9,382 nt of DNA from Treponema sp. (GTDB lineage: Bacteria; Spirochaetota; Spirochaetia; Treponematales; Breznakiellaceae), in assembly GCA_031276615.1 (NCBI GenBank), contig JAISND010000230.1, positions 1 through 9,382 on the forward strand. The letters run 5' to 3'. Shown here piece after piece: positions 1-5,473 of this stretch. Below the pieces are notes generated by a model. The model was not told the DNA's origin, did not search any database, and was given only the letters and a program-made list of their open reading frames with translations. Position 1 is the first letter of the stretch; the number at the start of each line of letters is the position of its first letter. The translations under genes and the position numbers were made by a program.

Positions 1-189
1 GTGCAGTGCGGTTTCTGTACGCCGGGCTTTCTGATGAGCGCCGCGGAAATCGTCAACTCCGGAAAGGAATATTCCGACGACGAACTGCGCAGGCTTCTCT
101 CCGGGCACCTCTGCCGCTGCACCGGCTACGAGAATATCTTCAGGGCGGTGAGGAAAGTGGCGAAGACGCGCGCCGCGGCAAAGGCCTGA
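1..189 (+). CDS. Molybdenum hydroxylase [2Fe-2S] subunit, C-terminal fragment (cut by window edge)
   Basis: Only the last 62 codons lie in the window; the first codon read (GTG) is an internal Val, not a start. The fragment carries the second iron-sulfur motif of the xanthine dehydrogenase / CO dehydrogenase small-subunit family: QCGFC (Cys at residues 3 and 6) and CRC (Cys 38 and 40), giving the family spacing C-x2-C-x31-C-x-C, followed by TGY. In this family the small subunit passes electrons between the molybdopterin active site and the flavin subunit or another carrier, in the cytoplasm. A basic, Ala-rich tail ends at TGA 187-189. The specific substrate (xanthine, nicotinate, aldehyde or other) cannot be told from this piece. 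A molybdopterin-related gene remnant just downstream fits the context. Confidence 0.9.
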   Translation: MQCGFCTPGFLMSAAEIVNSGKEYSDDELRRLLSGHLCRCTGYENIFRAVRKVAKTRAAAKA

Positions 190-257
190 GTAATTCCGCC
201 GGGACAGATTTCAGGGAGTGTGCATGAAATTAATGAACCTCCCCGCCGCAAGCCTCC

Positions 258-271
258 CCCGCGCAAGCGGG
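258..271 (+). other. Small GC hairpin with GCAA tetraloop
   Basis: CCCGC (258-262) pairs perfectly with GCGGG (267-271) around a GCAA loop, a stable GNRA-type tetraloop hairpin in RNA. It lies in the non-coding stretch after the [2Fe-2S] subunit gene and before the molybdopterin-binding remnant. It lacks a following T-run, so it is at best a weak terminator or an RNA stability element. The rest of 190-297 shows no gene that I can support; its proline- and arginine-rich reading looks like non-coding GC-rich sequence. Confidence 0.3.
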
Positions 272-297
272 TTCCTGGGTACAATTTCGCGCCGTTG

Positions 298-541
298 TAT
301 AGCATCGTAAGTTACGGCGTGCCGGTGAATCCGGGTACCATGCTCATGCTGGCCTATTACGAAAAGGGCGCGGCCCGTCCCGGGAACCCGTGCCTGTTCT
401 CGGTCTGTCTGCCTGCGTGTTCTATGACCACTTCACCGCCTTCGATCTTTTGCTCCCCGGATCATGGCCGGAGATATGATCACCCGCGAAGAGCTTGCCC
501 TGCCCGGCGATGGCGGATTACAATCTCCCCATGAACGGTAA
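298..541 (+). pseudogene. MoeA-like molybdopterin-binding protein, 5'-truncated and frameshifted remnant
   Basis: Three reading frames joined in order give a continuous, family-like C-terminus. Frame A (about 298-390) reads SYGVPVNPGTMLMLAYYEKG. Frame B (393-458) reads PVLGLSACVFYDHFTAFDLL and then LP. Frame C (458-541) reads RIMAGDMITREELALPGDGG and ends at TAA 539-541. This resembles the C-terminal end of molybdopterin-binding (MoeA/MogA-fold) proteins, where a PGxP-like segment is followed by a 'P-V-x-G-L-P' strand and a 'D-x-x-L-P-R-x-x-A-G' helix. Each junction is explained by loss of one base: near 387-392 (a lost G in an ACCCG|GTG context) and near 455-459 (a lost C in a C-run). Only about 110 bp separate it from the preceding gene, so the N-terminal part is missing, which argues for real decay and not two sequencing errors alone. 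Its end overlaps the argA ATG by 11 bp. Such proteins commonly sit beside molybdenum hydroxylase genes. Confidence 0.7.
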
Positions 542-1871
542 TTCCTTTTCCGGCGTTGATCTAATCCGCGAAGCCTTTCACTACCGGAGCCGCTTTGAAG
601 GTTCCACCATGGTGTTCAAGATCGATTTTCCCCTTACCGAAGATCCGGGTTTTCCCTATCTGATGAAGGACCTTGCCCTGCTTGCCCGGACCGGCTTCAG
701 GGTGGTGATTGTGCCGGGTGCCAAGGAATGGATCGATTCCGTTCTCGGCGAATACGGCATTGTTTCTTCCTATACCGCCGCCGCGGAAGAAACGTTTCCC
801 GCGAGGATCACCACGAAAGCCGCCATTCCCTTTGTGGAGATGGCCGCCTATCATGTGGCGACCCGTTTTATGACCTTTCTTTCGGGAAGCCGGGTCGACG
901 CGGTGATCGGCAATTTTGTCCGCGCCAGGGGCCTGGGCGTTATAAACGGCGTCGACATGGAGCATACCGGAACCGTGGACAGGATATACACCGAGTCCAT
1001 CGGCCGCGTCCTCGACCTGGGCATGGTTCCCATTCTGCCCTGCATAGGCCGGAACCCTTCGGGAAAATCCTACAACGTGGCGAGTGACGAAATTGCCCTT
1101 GCCGCTTCCGTCGCGCTGGGCGCGGTCAAGTTTTTTATCGTGTCGGATCACGGGGGAATACGCGCCGGAACCTGCAGGCTTCCCGAGAATACGGAGATCC
1201 GCGAAGACGGCCTCGTCGTGCGGCTGAGGCCCCAGGAAGCCGAGGCCCTGCTCGGCCTGAACGCCGGGCGGAAGGAGCAGCCCCTGCGGGAGCTTTCCCT
1301 TGCCCTCAAGGCGTGCCGGGCGGGGGTTGAGCGGGTGCATATTATCGACGGCAGGGAAGACGGGGCGGTGCTGGGGGAACTTTTCTCGAACCTCGGCGCC
1401 GGCGTAATGGTATACGCCGATGAATACGAATCGATCCGTCCCCTCCGCAGCCGGGATCTTCCGGATATCCTGCGCCTCATGGAGCCGCTCATGCAGAAGG
1501 GTATCCTCGTGAGACGCAGCGCCGAGCAGATCCAGGAAAAAAAGGACGACTACGTGGTCTATGAGGTGGACGGTTCCCTGCACGCCTGCGGCGCCCTCCA
1601 CGACTGGGGCGAGAACCAGGGTGAAATCGCGGCGATTGCGACGGATCCCCTCTACGCCGATATGGGCCTGGGCAGGCGCGTCGTGGGTTTCCTCATCGAA
1701 CGGGCGCGGAAAAACGGTTTCGCCAGGGTCTTCGTCCTTACCACCCGTACCCAGGACTGGTTTGAGACCCTGGGCTTCCGCGAGGCGGCGGTGGAAAGCC
1801 TCCCCGAACGCAAGCGCAGCGCCTACAATCAGGGCCGGGGGAGCAAAGTCTTCGCGCTGGAGCTGAATTGA
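531..1871 (+). CDS. argA: Amino-acid N-acetyltransferase (N-acetylglutamate synthase)
   Basis: This enzyme makes N-acetylglutamate from acetyl-CoA and glutamate, the first step of arginine synthesis, in the cytoplasm. The 446-residue product has the classical ArgA order and nearly the length of the E. coli enzyme (443). Residues about 24-265 form an amino-acid-kinase-fold domain, with GFRVVIVPGA and GVINGVDMEHTGTV at 136-149; in this family it binds arginine as feedback inhibitor and does not phosphorylate. Residues about 301-446 form a GNAT acetyltransferase domain, with the acetyl-CoA loop MGLGRR at 378-383 and the ArgA-typical LTTRTQDWF from 403. GILVRRS before the GNAT core and the end motif (SKVF near the C-terminus) also match. 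ATG 531 is preferred; TTG 495 and ATG 510 are in-frame alternatives. No clear Shine-Dalgarno sequence precedes 531, and the start lies inside the end of the broken upstream gene. Convergent with the next gene, with a 28-bp gap. Confidence 0.93.
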   Translation: MNGNSFSGVDLIREAFHYRSRFEGSTMVFKIDFPLTEDPGFPYLMKDLALLARTGFRVVIVPGAKEWIDSVLGEYGIVSSYTAAAEETFPARITTKAAIPFVEMAAYHVATRFMTFLSGSRVDAVIGNFVRARGLGVINGVDMEHTGTVDRIYTESIGRVLDLGMVPILPCIGRNPSGKSYNVASDEIALAASVALGAVKFFIVSDHGGIRAGTCRLPENTEIREDGLVVRLRPQEAEALLGLNAGRKEQPLRELSLALKACRAGVERVHIIDGREDGAVLGELFSNLGAGVMVYADEYESIRPLRSRDLPDILRLMEPLMQKGILVRRSAEQIQEKKDDYVVYEVDGSLHACGALHDWGENQGEIAAIATDPLYADMGLGRRVVGFLIERARKNGFARVFVLTTRTQDWFETLGFREAAVESLPERKRSAYNQGRGSKVFALELN

Positions 1872-1899
1872 GGGAAGCCTCCGAAACCCGGAAAAGGCG

Positions 1900-2766
1900 C
1901 TACTCCCCTTCCAGCGGAACCTTCAGCGCCGAATCGTCAAGCGCGACAAGCACCCGGCCCTCGCGTAGAAGGCGGCGGTTTTCCGCGGAGGAGATGATGA
2001 GCAGGGCGTCTTCGCGGTCAATGACGGGATCGGTGGGACGCTCGCCGAAAACGCCGCGGGCAAGTATGCGCAGGGGCCTCCCGCCGGCGAGCGCCGCGTC
2101 CCCGGCGGAAAGGCCGGAACCGAGAACGGCACTCAGTGGCGCGTAACGGATCATCGAATCCTTTGAAGGCTCCAGCATGTTCCGCTCATAGACAAGGTTC
2201 ATGCCGGTGTCCCATATTTTCGGGAAGAGGCAGGGCCGGATCATGGCCGAACCCTTTCTGCCGTGGACGGGCAGTTCCCCGGCGGCGATGATGATGATCC
2301 CCGTGTAGGCCGGGACGGGGAGGGGCCCCAGAATCCGCATGGGTTCGGCGGGGCGGCTGTGGCGTAGCAGCGCCGAAACAAGGCCGCCAAGGCTCAGGGA
2401 GTAGGAGGCCCGGAGGCTGCGGAGATCCGGCGAGAGGACGGGGACAGGGGCCTTTGCCCCAAGGGCGAAATTTTCCGCCTCCGCAATGCTGTATTCGCCC
2501 CTTTCGACGAGATCGGCGATGGTGGAAGAGGAATCCACCGGCAGATCCAGAATCTCCGGCCTGATGAGCCTGATGTATCCGGACTCGAGCAATGCTTCCC
2601 CCCTGGTTCTCCCGGTGGGCAGCCTGATGTCCGCCGAGGCCAGATCCAGGGAAACAACGGCGTTTATTTCCATTTTATCCCATTCGAGGGCGCCGCTGAT
2701 TCCGGTCAGAGGCTGTCCGCAGAGAGCCGCGGCGCAAAATATCAGTATGACAGCGAATTTTTTCAT
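1900..2766 (-). CDS. Secreted conserved protein, LPP20/FlgP-like C-terminal region (uncertain)
   Basis: The 288-residue product begins with a clear signal peptide (MKK, then hydrophobic residues to about 16). Cys 16 in AALCGQ has Leu before it, so it is a poor lipobox; periplasmic or outer-envelope export by signal peptidase I seems likelier. From about residue 153 (AYTGIIIIAAGELPVHG) through FPKIWDTGMNLVY, MIRYAPLSA, then PLRILARGVFG and a REDALLII segment, the order resembles the 'YTGLIIDARGLG ... PKI.DE.G..VYG ... NPL.VKA ... ISN.DA' pattern that I associate with LPP20/FlgP-type lipoproteins. That match is from memory and is weak, because the usual D-A-R-G-L is replaced here. Start ATG 2766 has AAGGA 6 nt upstream. 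It is the last gene of a putative operon, 65 bp after the transglycosylase gene. Function unknown; an envelope or flagellum-associated role is inference. Confidence 0.8.
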   Translation of the reverse strand: MKKFAVILIFCAAALCGQPLTGISGALEWDKMEINAVVSLDLASADIRLPTGRTRGEALLESGYIRLIRPEILDLPVDSSSTIADLVERGEYSIAEAENFALGAKAPVPVLSPDLRSLRASYSLSLGGLVSALLRHSRPAEPMRILGPLPVPAYTGIIIIAAGELPVHGRKGSAMIRPCLFPKIWDTGMNLVYERNMLEPSKDSMIRYAPLSAVLGSGLSAGDAALAGGRPLRILARGVFGERPTDPVIDREDALLIISSAENRRLLREGRVLVALDDSALKVPLEGE

Positions 2767-2784
2767 CCCTATTCCTTACCCTTG

Positions 2785-2816
2785 CCGGCCGGATTCCCCT
2801 TCAAAAACCCGGCCGG
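2785..2816 (-). other. Intergenic stem-loop (CCGGCCGG arms)
   Basis: Two copies of the self-complementary octamer CCGGCCGG (2785-2792 and 2809-2816) flank a 16-nt loop in the 65-bp gap between the transglycosylase gene and the downstream secreted-protein gene. As RNA they can pair into an 8-bp GC stem. No T-run follows on the minus strand; GATTTT follows on the plus strand. It could be an mRNA processing or stability element, or a leaky terminator lowering expression of the last gene. Confidence 0.45.
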
Positions 2817-2831
2817 GATTTTGGGCTTCCC

Positions 2832-4190
2832 TTACTTTATCGGAACTTTCAGGCTTTTTCCTTCGGGGAGTATCTGATTCAGGGTCATGCCGTTGGCCCC
2901 GGCCAGCGTCTCCGGATCAACTTCGTAGGCCAGGGCAAGGGACCAGAGGGTTTCGCCCTGCTTGACCAGGTGGCTTCCCTCAAAGACGGGAATTTCCGGC
3001 CCCGCTGTTTTTCCGCGGTAGGGGTCTACCTCTTTATGGGCCGGAATGATTATGGTTTCCCCGATTTTAAGGTAGCGGTTCAGAATGCCCGGATTGAGCT
3101 GATCGATGAGGGAAAGGCTGACGCCGTAGTGCCGCGCGAGGGCGGAGAGGGTGTCCCCGTATTTAACCGTGTAGCGGTAATGCCGGAGCAGGCCGGAATC
3201 GCTCCGTTTCAGGGCTTCCGCGACCAGGGGAAGGACGGAGGCGGGAACCTTCAGCTCATAGGCGGGGTCCCGGGGGGTAATCCCGTAGCTGAGTTCCCGG
3301 TTCCCCCGGAGCAGGAGTTCCCCGTCGATGCCCGCTTCGGCGGCGAGGAGATCCAGGGCAAGGGATCTGCCCACGGCAAGGTTCGTCCATTCGATCCTTT
3401 CCTGCCAGCAGTCAATGCCGAAACGGCGGGGCTGGGACAGAATCCAGGCCACGGCCAGAAATTTCGGCACATAGTGGATGGTCTCGCTCCGCAGCTCTTT
3501 CCCTTCGCAAAGCTTCCAGTAATCCCGAATTCCCGTCCGTCCGGCCGCCCGGTTTACCGCGCCCAGTCCCGCGTTATACGCCGCCAGTGCCAGGGGCCAG
3601 CTTCCCAGGTAGCGGAAGTTTTCTTCCAGCTTCCGCAGGGCGCTTCTGGTGGATTTCTGAAAATCCCGCCGCTCGTCCACCATGTCGTCTACCTTCATGT
3701 TGAAGGGGCCGATGCTGTTCAGCATGAACTGCCAGAGTCCCACCGCTCCCGATTTGCTCCGCGCCGTCGGCTGGAATCCCGATTCGATGACCGGAAGGAA
3801 TACCAGCTCCGCCGGCAGCCCCCGTTTCGCGATCTCTTCCCTGATGAACGGGATGTAGATGCTCCCCCGCCGCATGACCGCGTTAAGCCAGGCAATGCCG
3901 CCGGGGCTGGAATACTCCCTGATGTAGCGCCGGGTCAGGGCCTGTTCCAGGGCTTCGGGATCCAGCATTGAAGGCGGGGACGCTTCGGAGCGTCCGGCGG
4001 GCCGGGATTCGGCCCGTGAAAAGGGCGTGGGTCCCGCCGCGGGATTAAGGCGCAGGGGCCGTCCCGAAGGGGCCGGGGCTGCTGCGGCCGGGTCCGCCGC
4101 GGGCAGCCTTCCCGCGCCGCCAAGCAGGAGCGCCGCCAGCAGCGCCGGGAACGTTTTCAGAATTTCTCTCCGTAGTACAGCCCCGCCCAT
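2832..4190 (-). CDS. mltD: MltD-like membrane/periplasmic lytic transglycosylase with two LysM domains
   Basis: The enzyme cleaves the MurNAc-GlcNAc bond of peptidoglycan to give anhydro ends, in the periplasm. The 452-residue product has a signal peptide (hydrophobic about 14-28, likely cleavage near RLPAA|DP), an Ala/Pro-rich linker to about 72, and an SLT domain at about 95-260. In the SLT domain ELVFLPVIESGF holds the catalytic Glu 136, followed by SKSGAVGLWQFM and ALAAYNAG (201-208). Two LysM peptidoglycan-binding domains follow: about 339-383 (YTVKYGDTLSALARHYGV) and 407-450 (LVKQGETLWSLALAYEV). This SLT + LysM order is that of MltD, although no lipobox Cys is seen. ATG 4190 gives a 34-bp overlap with the upstream TPR gene; a CTG at 4160-4158 with a GGAGAG box 5 nt upstream is an alternative start that would still keep a good signal peptide. 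Likely co-transcribed with both neighbours. Confidence 0.93.
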   Translation of the reverse strand: MGGAVLRREILKTFPALLAALLLGGAGRLPAADPAAAAPAPSGRPLRLNPAAGPTPFSRAESRPAGRSEASPPSMLDPEALEQALTRRYIREYSSPGGIAWLNAVMRRGSIYIPFIREEIAKRGLPAELVFLPVIESGFQPTARSKSGAVGLWQFMLNSIGPFNMKVDDMVDERRDFQKSTRSALRKLEENFRYLGSWPLALAAYNAGLGAVNRAAGRTGIRDYWKLCEGKELRSETIHYVPKFLAVAWILSQPRRFGIDCWQERIEWTNLAVGRSLALDLLAAEAGIDGELLLRGNRELSYGITPRDPAYELKVPASVLPLVAEALKRSDSGLLRHYRYTVKYGDTLSALARHYGVSLSLIDQLNPGILNRYLKIGETIIIPAHKEVDPYRGKTAGPEIPVFEGSHLVKQGETLWSLALAYEVDPETLAGANGMTLNQILPEGKSLKVPIK

Positions 4191-5236
4191 TCCCAGCGGC
4201 CGTGGATTTCCGGATCCGAAGGAAAGTAGATCTTCCTGAAATAGAGGTACCAGGTGGATATGTACTGGGACCAGCCCCAGGTTCTGAGGTAGGCTTCGGT
4301 CGCGTTGGAGCTCGCGTCTAGGCTGTCGGCGTAACGGATGCGGTTTCCGCGCATAAAATCGGAGAGGTTAAAATCCGCCACGCCCGAATCGTCGGTTTCT
4401 TCCTGCTCCCAGGAACGGGCGAAGAAATTCACCTTGGCCTGGCACTGCCCGAGCCTGCCGGGACTGCCCATATCCAGGGCGGCTTTCACCGCACCGAGCA
4501 GGGCGGGCAGGCTTTCAAAGCTCCAGTCCTTGGGAGAATTGTTGAAGTCCACCTGCTGTTTCGCGTAATGATCCGCGTTCGGAAAGCCCGGAATAACCGT
4601 ACCGGCGTAGGGAAGGTACTGGGTGTAGGAACGGATCGCGCTGTTCCATTCCCCAATCCGCTCGTAGGCCTGCCCCAGCATGAAGTAGGCCACACCGAGA
4701 TCGATCCTGTCCGGAAAGCGGGAAATCAGCTCCTGGTAATACCAGACCCGCTGCTCCGGGTTATCCACCAGATTGATGAGCTGGTTAAGGCAGGCAAGGT
4801 GAAGCGATTCGTTGTTGATGGTCAGATCGGGATAATTTTTGACGATCAGATCAAAATACCGGGCGGCTATGGGGTAGGAATCCTGCCGGGTATAGGCGTA
4901 GGCGATCATCAGAAGGTAGTAGCTGTTGTAGGGATCGTCGGGATATTTTATCGTTCTGGAACTCAGGAAGTGGATCAGCCTTCCGTATTCCCTAATCTTC
5001 GCGTAGTTGTTGGCGATTTCCCTTACCACCGTAAACTGATCCTCCGAAGAGGCCGGTTCTCCGGCCAGAAGGATAAACAGATCCTTCAGATTCTCCCTGT
5101 TTTCGGGTGAACCGGTAATATAATAGGGGTCGATTTTGACCGAATCGTTTTTTTTGAGGTTTTTCCCGCAGACGACAGGCAGCGCCGCAATCAACAGGAG
5201 CAGCAAAAGGACGAATTTTTCCCGTTTCTTCCCCAT
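4157..5236 (-). CDS. Exported TPR-repeat protein, first gene of envelope operon
   Basis: The 359-residue product begins MGKKREKF followed by a run of Leu (residues 10-15), a strong export signal. Cys 23 in LPVVCGKN could be a loose spirochaetal lipobox, but Val at -1 is unusual, so lipidation is uncertain. Helical repeats resemble TPRs at about 105-137 (LLMIAYAYTRQDSYPIAARY) and 181-208 (AYFMLGQAYERIGEWNSAIR), so it is probably a protein-interaction scaffold in the periplasm. The C-terminal third (about 240-359), rich in aromatic residues with several Trp, is not recognised. ATG 5236 is chosen because the signal peptide begins there; ATG 5254 adds only six residues. The open frame continues upstream to 5392, but that part has no coding character. 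No Shine-Dalgarno box precedes 5236, which a leaderless start could explain. Its end overlaps the transglycosylase gene, so the two probably act together on the cell wall. Confidence 0.85.
   Translation of the reverse strand: MGKKREKFVLLLLLLIAALPVVCGKNLKKNDSVKIDPYYITGSPENRENLKDLFILLAGEPASSEDQFTVVREIANNYAKIREYGRLIHFLSSRTIKYPDDPYNSYYLLMIAYAYTRQDSYPIAARYFDLIVKNYPDLTINNESLHLACLNQLINLVDNPEQRVWYYQELISRFPDRIDLGVAYFMLGQAYERIGEWNSAIRSYTQYLPYAGTVIPGFPNADHYAKQQVDFNNSPKDWSFESLPALLGAVKAALDMGSPGRLGQCQAKVNFFARSWEQEETDDSGVADFNLSDFMRGNRIRYADSLDASSNATEAYLRTWGWSQYISTWYLYFRKIYFPSDPEIHGRWEWAGLYYGEKF
4158..4171 (-). promoter_or_regulatory. Shine-Dalgarno-like GGAGAG placed before an in-frame CTG (possible alternative mltD start)
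   Basis: On the minus strand GGAGAG (4171-4166) is followed 5 nt later by CTG (4160-4158). That CTG is codon 11 of the transglycosylase reading frame and overlaps the stop of the upstream TPR gene (TGA 4159-4157) in a CTGA arrangement, the geometry usual for ATGA-coupled genes. The annotated ATG at 4190 has only a weak GGGA just upstream. Starting at CTG would give a compact signal peptide, (M)KTFPALLAALLLGG. This is suggestive and unproven. Confidence 0.35.
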
Positions 5237-5244
5237 GACAGCGA

Positions 5245-5273
5245 ATTCTAGCATCCTGTTCCACAAGGGGCAA
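5245..5273 (-). promoter_or_regulatory. Candidate sigma70-type promoter of the TPR/mltD operon
   Basis: On the minus strand a -35-like TTGCCC (5273-5268; 4 of 6 to consensus) and a -10-like TAGAAT (5250-5245; 5 of 6) are exactly 17 bp apart. Transcription would begin around 5238-5236, at or next to the ATG at 5236, giving a leaderless or nearly leaderless mRNA. This fits the missing Shine-Dalgarno sequence. Weak -35 and GC-rich surroundings keep confidence low. Confidence 0.4.
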
Positions 5274-5309
5274 GATGCCGCGGGACGAATGCATATAAAG
5301 GTGATACCT

Positions 5310-5413
5310 CCGCGGGCGGGAAAAAACAGGGCACAAGTTTCTCCCGGGGGCCTGCCGGAGGCCAAAAACACCCCGCCCCGCCGATATTCCACCCTGTTTT
5401 TTCCCGCCCACGG
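5310..5413. repeat. Long inverted repeat, MITE-like or double-hairpin element
   Basis: GGGCGGGAAAAAACAGGG at 5314-5331 is the exact reverse complement of 5392-5409: 18 bp, no mismatch, 60 bp apart. Allowing one mismatch, the arms extend to 22 bp (5310-5331 and 5392-5413). The interior contains a second hairpin: GGCCT (5349-5353) and AGGCC (5359-5363) around GCCGG. The flanks TACCT (5305-5309) and TACTT (5414-5418) agree in 4 of 5 positions, like an imperfect target duplication. It lies between the two minus-strand operons. It could be a small non-autonomous element with terminal inverted repeats, or an RNA structure ending the lipoprotein-operon transcript. No T-run follows the outer stem, so it is not a classical intrinsic terminator. 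Confidence 0.6.
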
Positions 5414-5436
5414 TACTTTCCCTCCAAACGCGCTCG

Positions 5437-5453
5437 CCCTGCAAGAAACAGGG
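5437..5453 (-). other. Short hairpin after the BspA-like gene
   Basis: CCCTG (5437-5441) and CAGGG (5449-5453) can pair around a 7-nt loop, about 20 nt past the stop of the BspA-like gene on the minus strand. There is no T-run after it. With the larger inverted repeat downstream it may help define the 3' end of the lipoprotein-operon transcript. The CAGGG/CCCTG word is also the inner end of that larger repeat. Confidence 0.25.
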
Positions 5454-5473
5454 AAGAACCGGGTACACCTGTG

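Noticed and set aside
220..534. 104-codon open frame on the plus strand starting GTG 220
   Set aside because: Only about 30 codons in its middle match a molybdopterin-binding protein; both ends are non-coding or wrong-frame readings. Better treated as part of a pseudogene.
561..1601. 346-codon open frame antisense to argA
   Set aside because: It lies wholly within argA on the other strand, is rich in Gly, His, Arg and Pro as GC-rich antisense frames are, and shows no recognisable domain.
1896..1930. Possible hairpin GGCGCT/AGCGCC as an argA terminator
   Set aside because: Six-bp stem with a 23-nt loop and no T-run, mostly inside the convergent gene; not distinguishable from chance in GC-rich DNA.
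2970..3971. 333-codon open frame antisense to the transglycosylase gene
   Set aside because: Shadow of the SLT/LysM coding region; no start signal or family resemblance.
5237..5392. N-terminal extension of the TPR protein to ATG 5392
   Set aside because: It would add 52 residues before an obvious signal peptide, runs through the inverted-repeat element and has no ribosome site or coding character.
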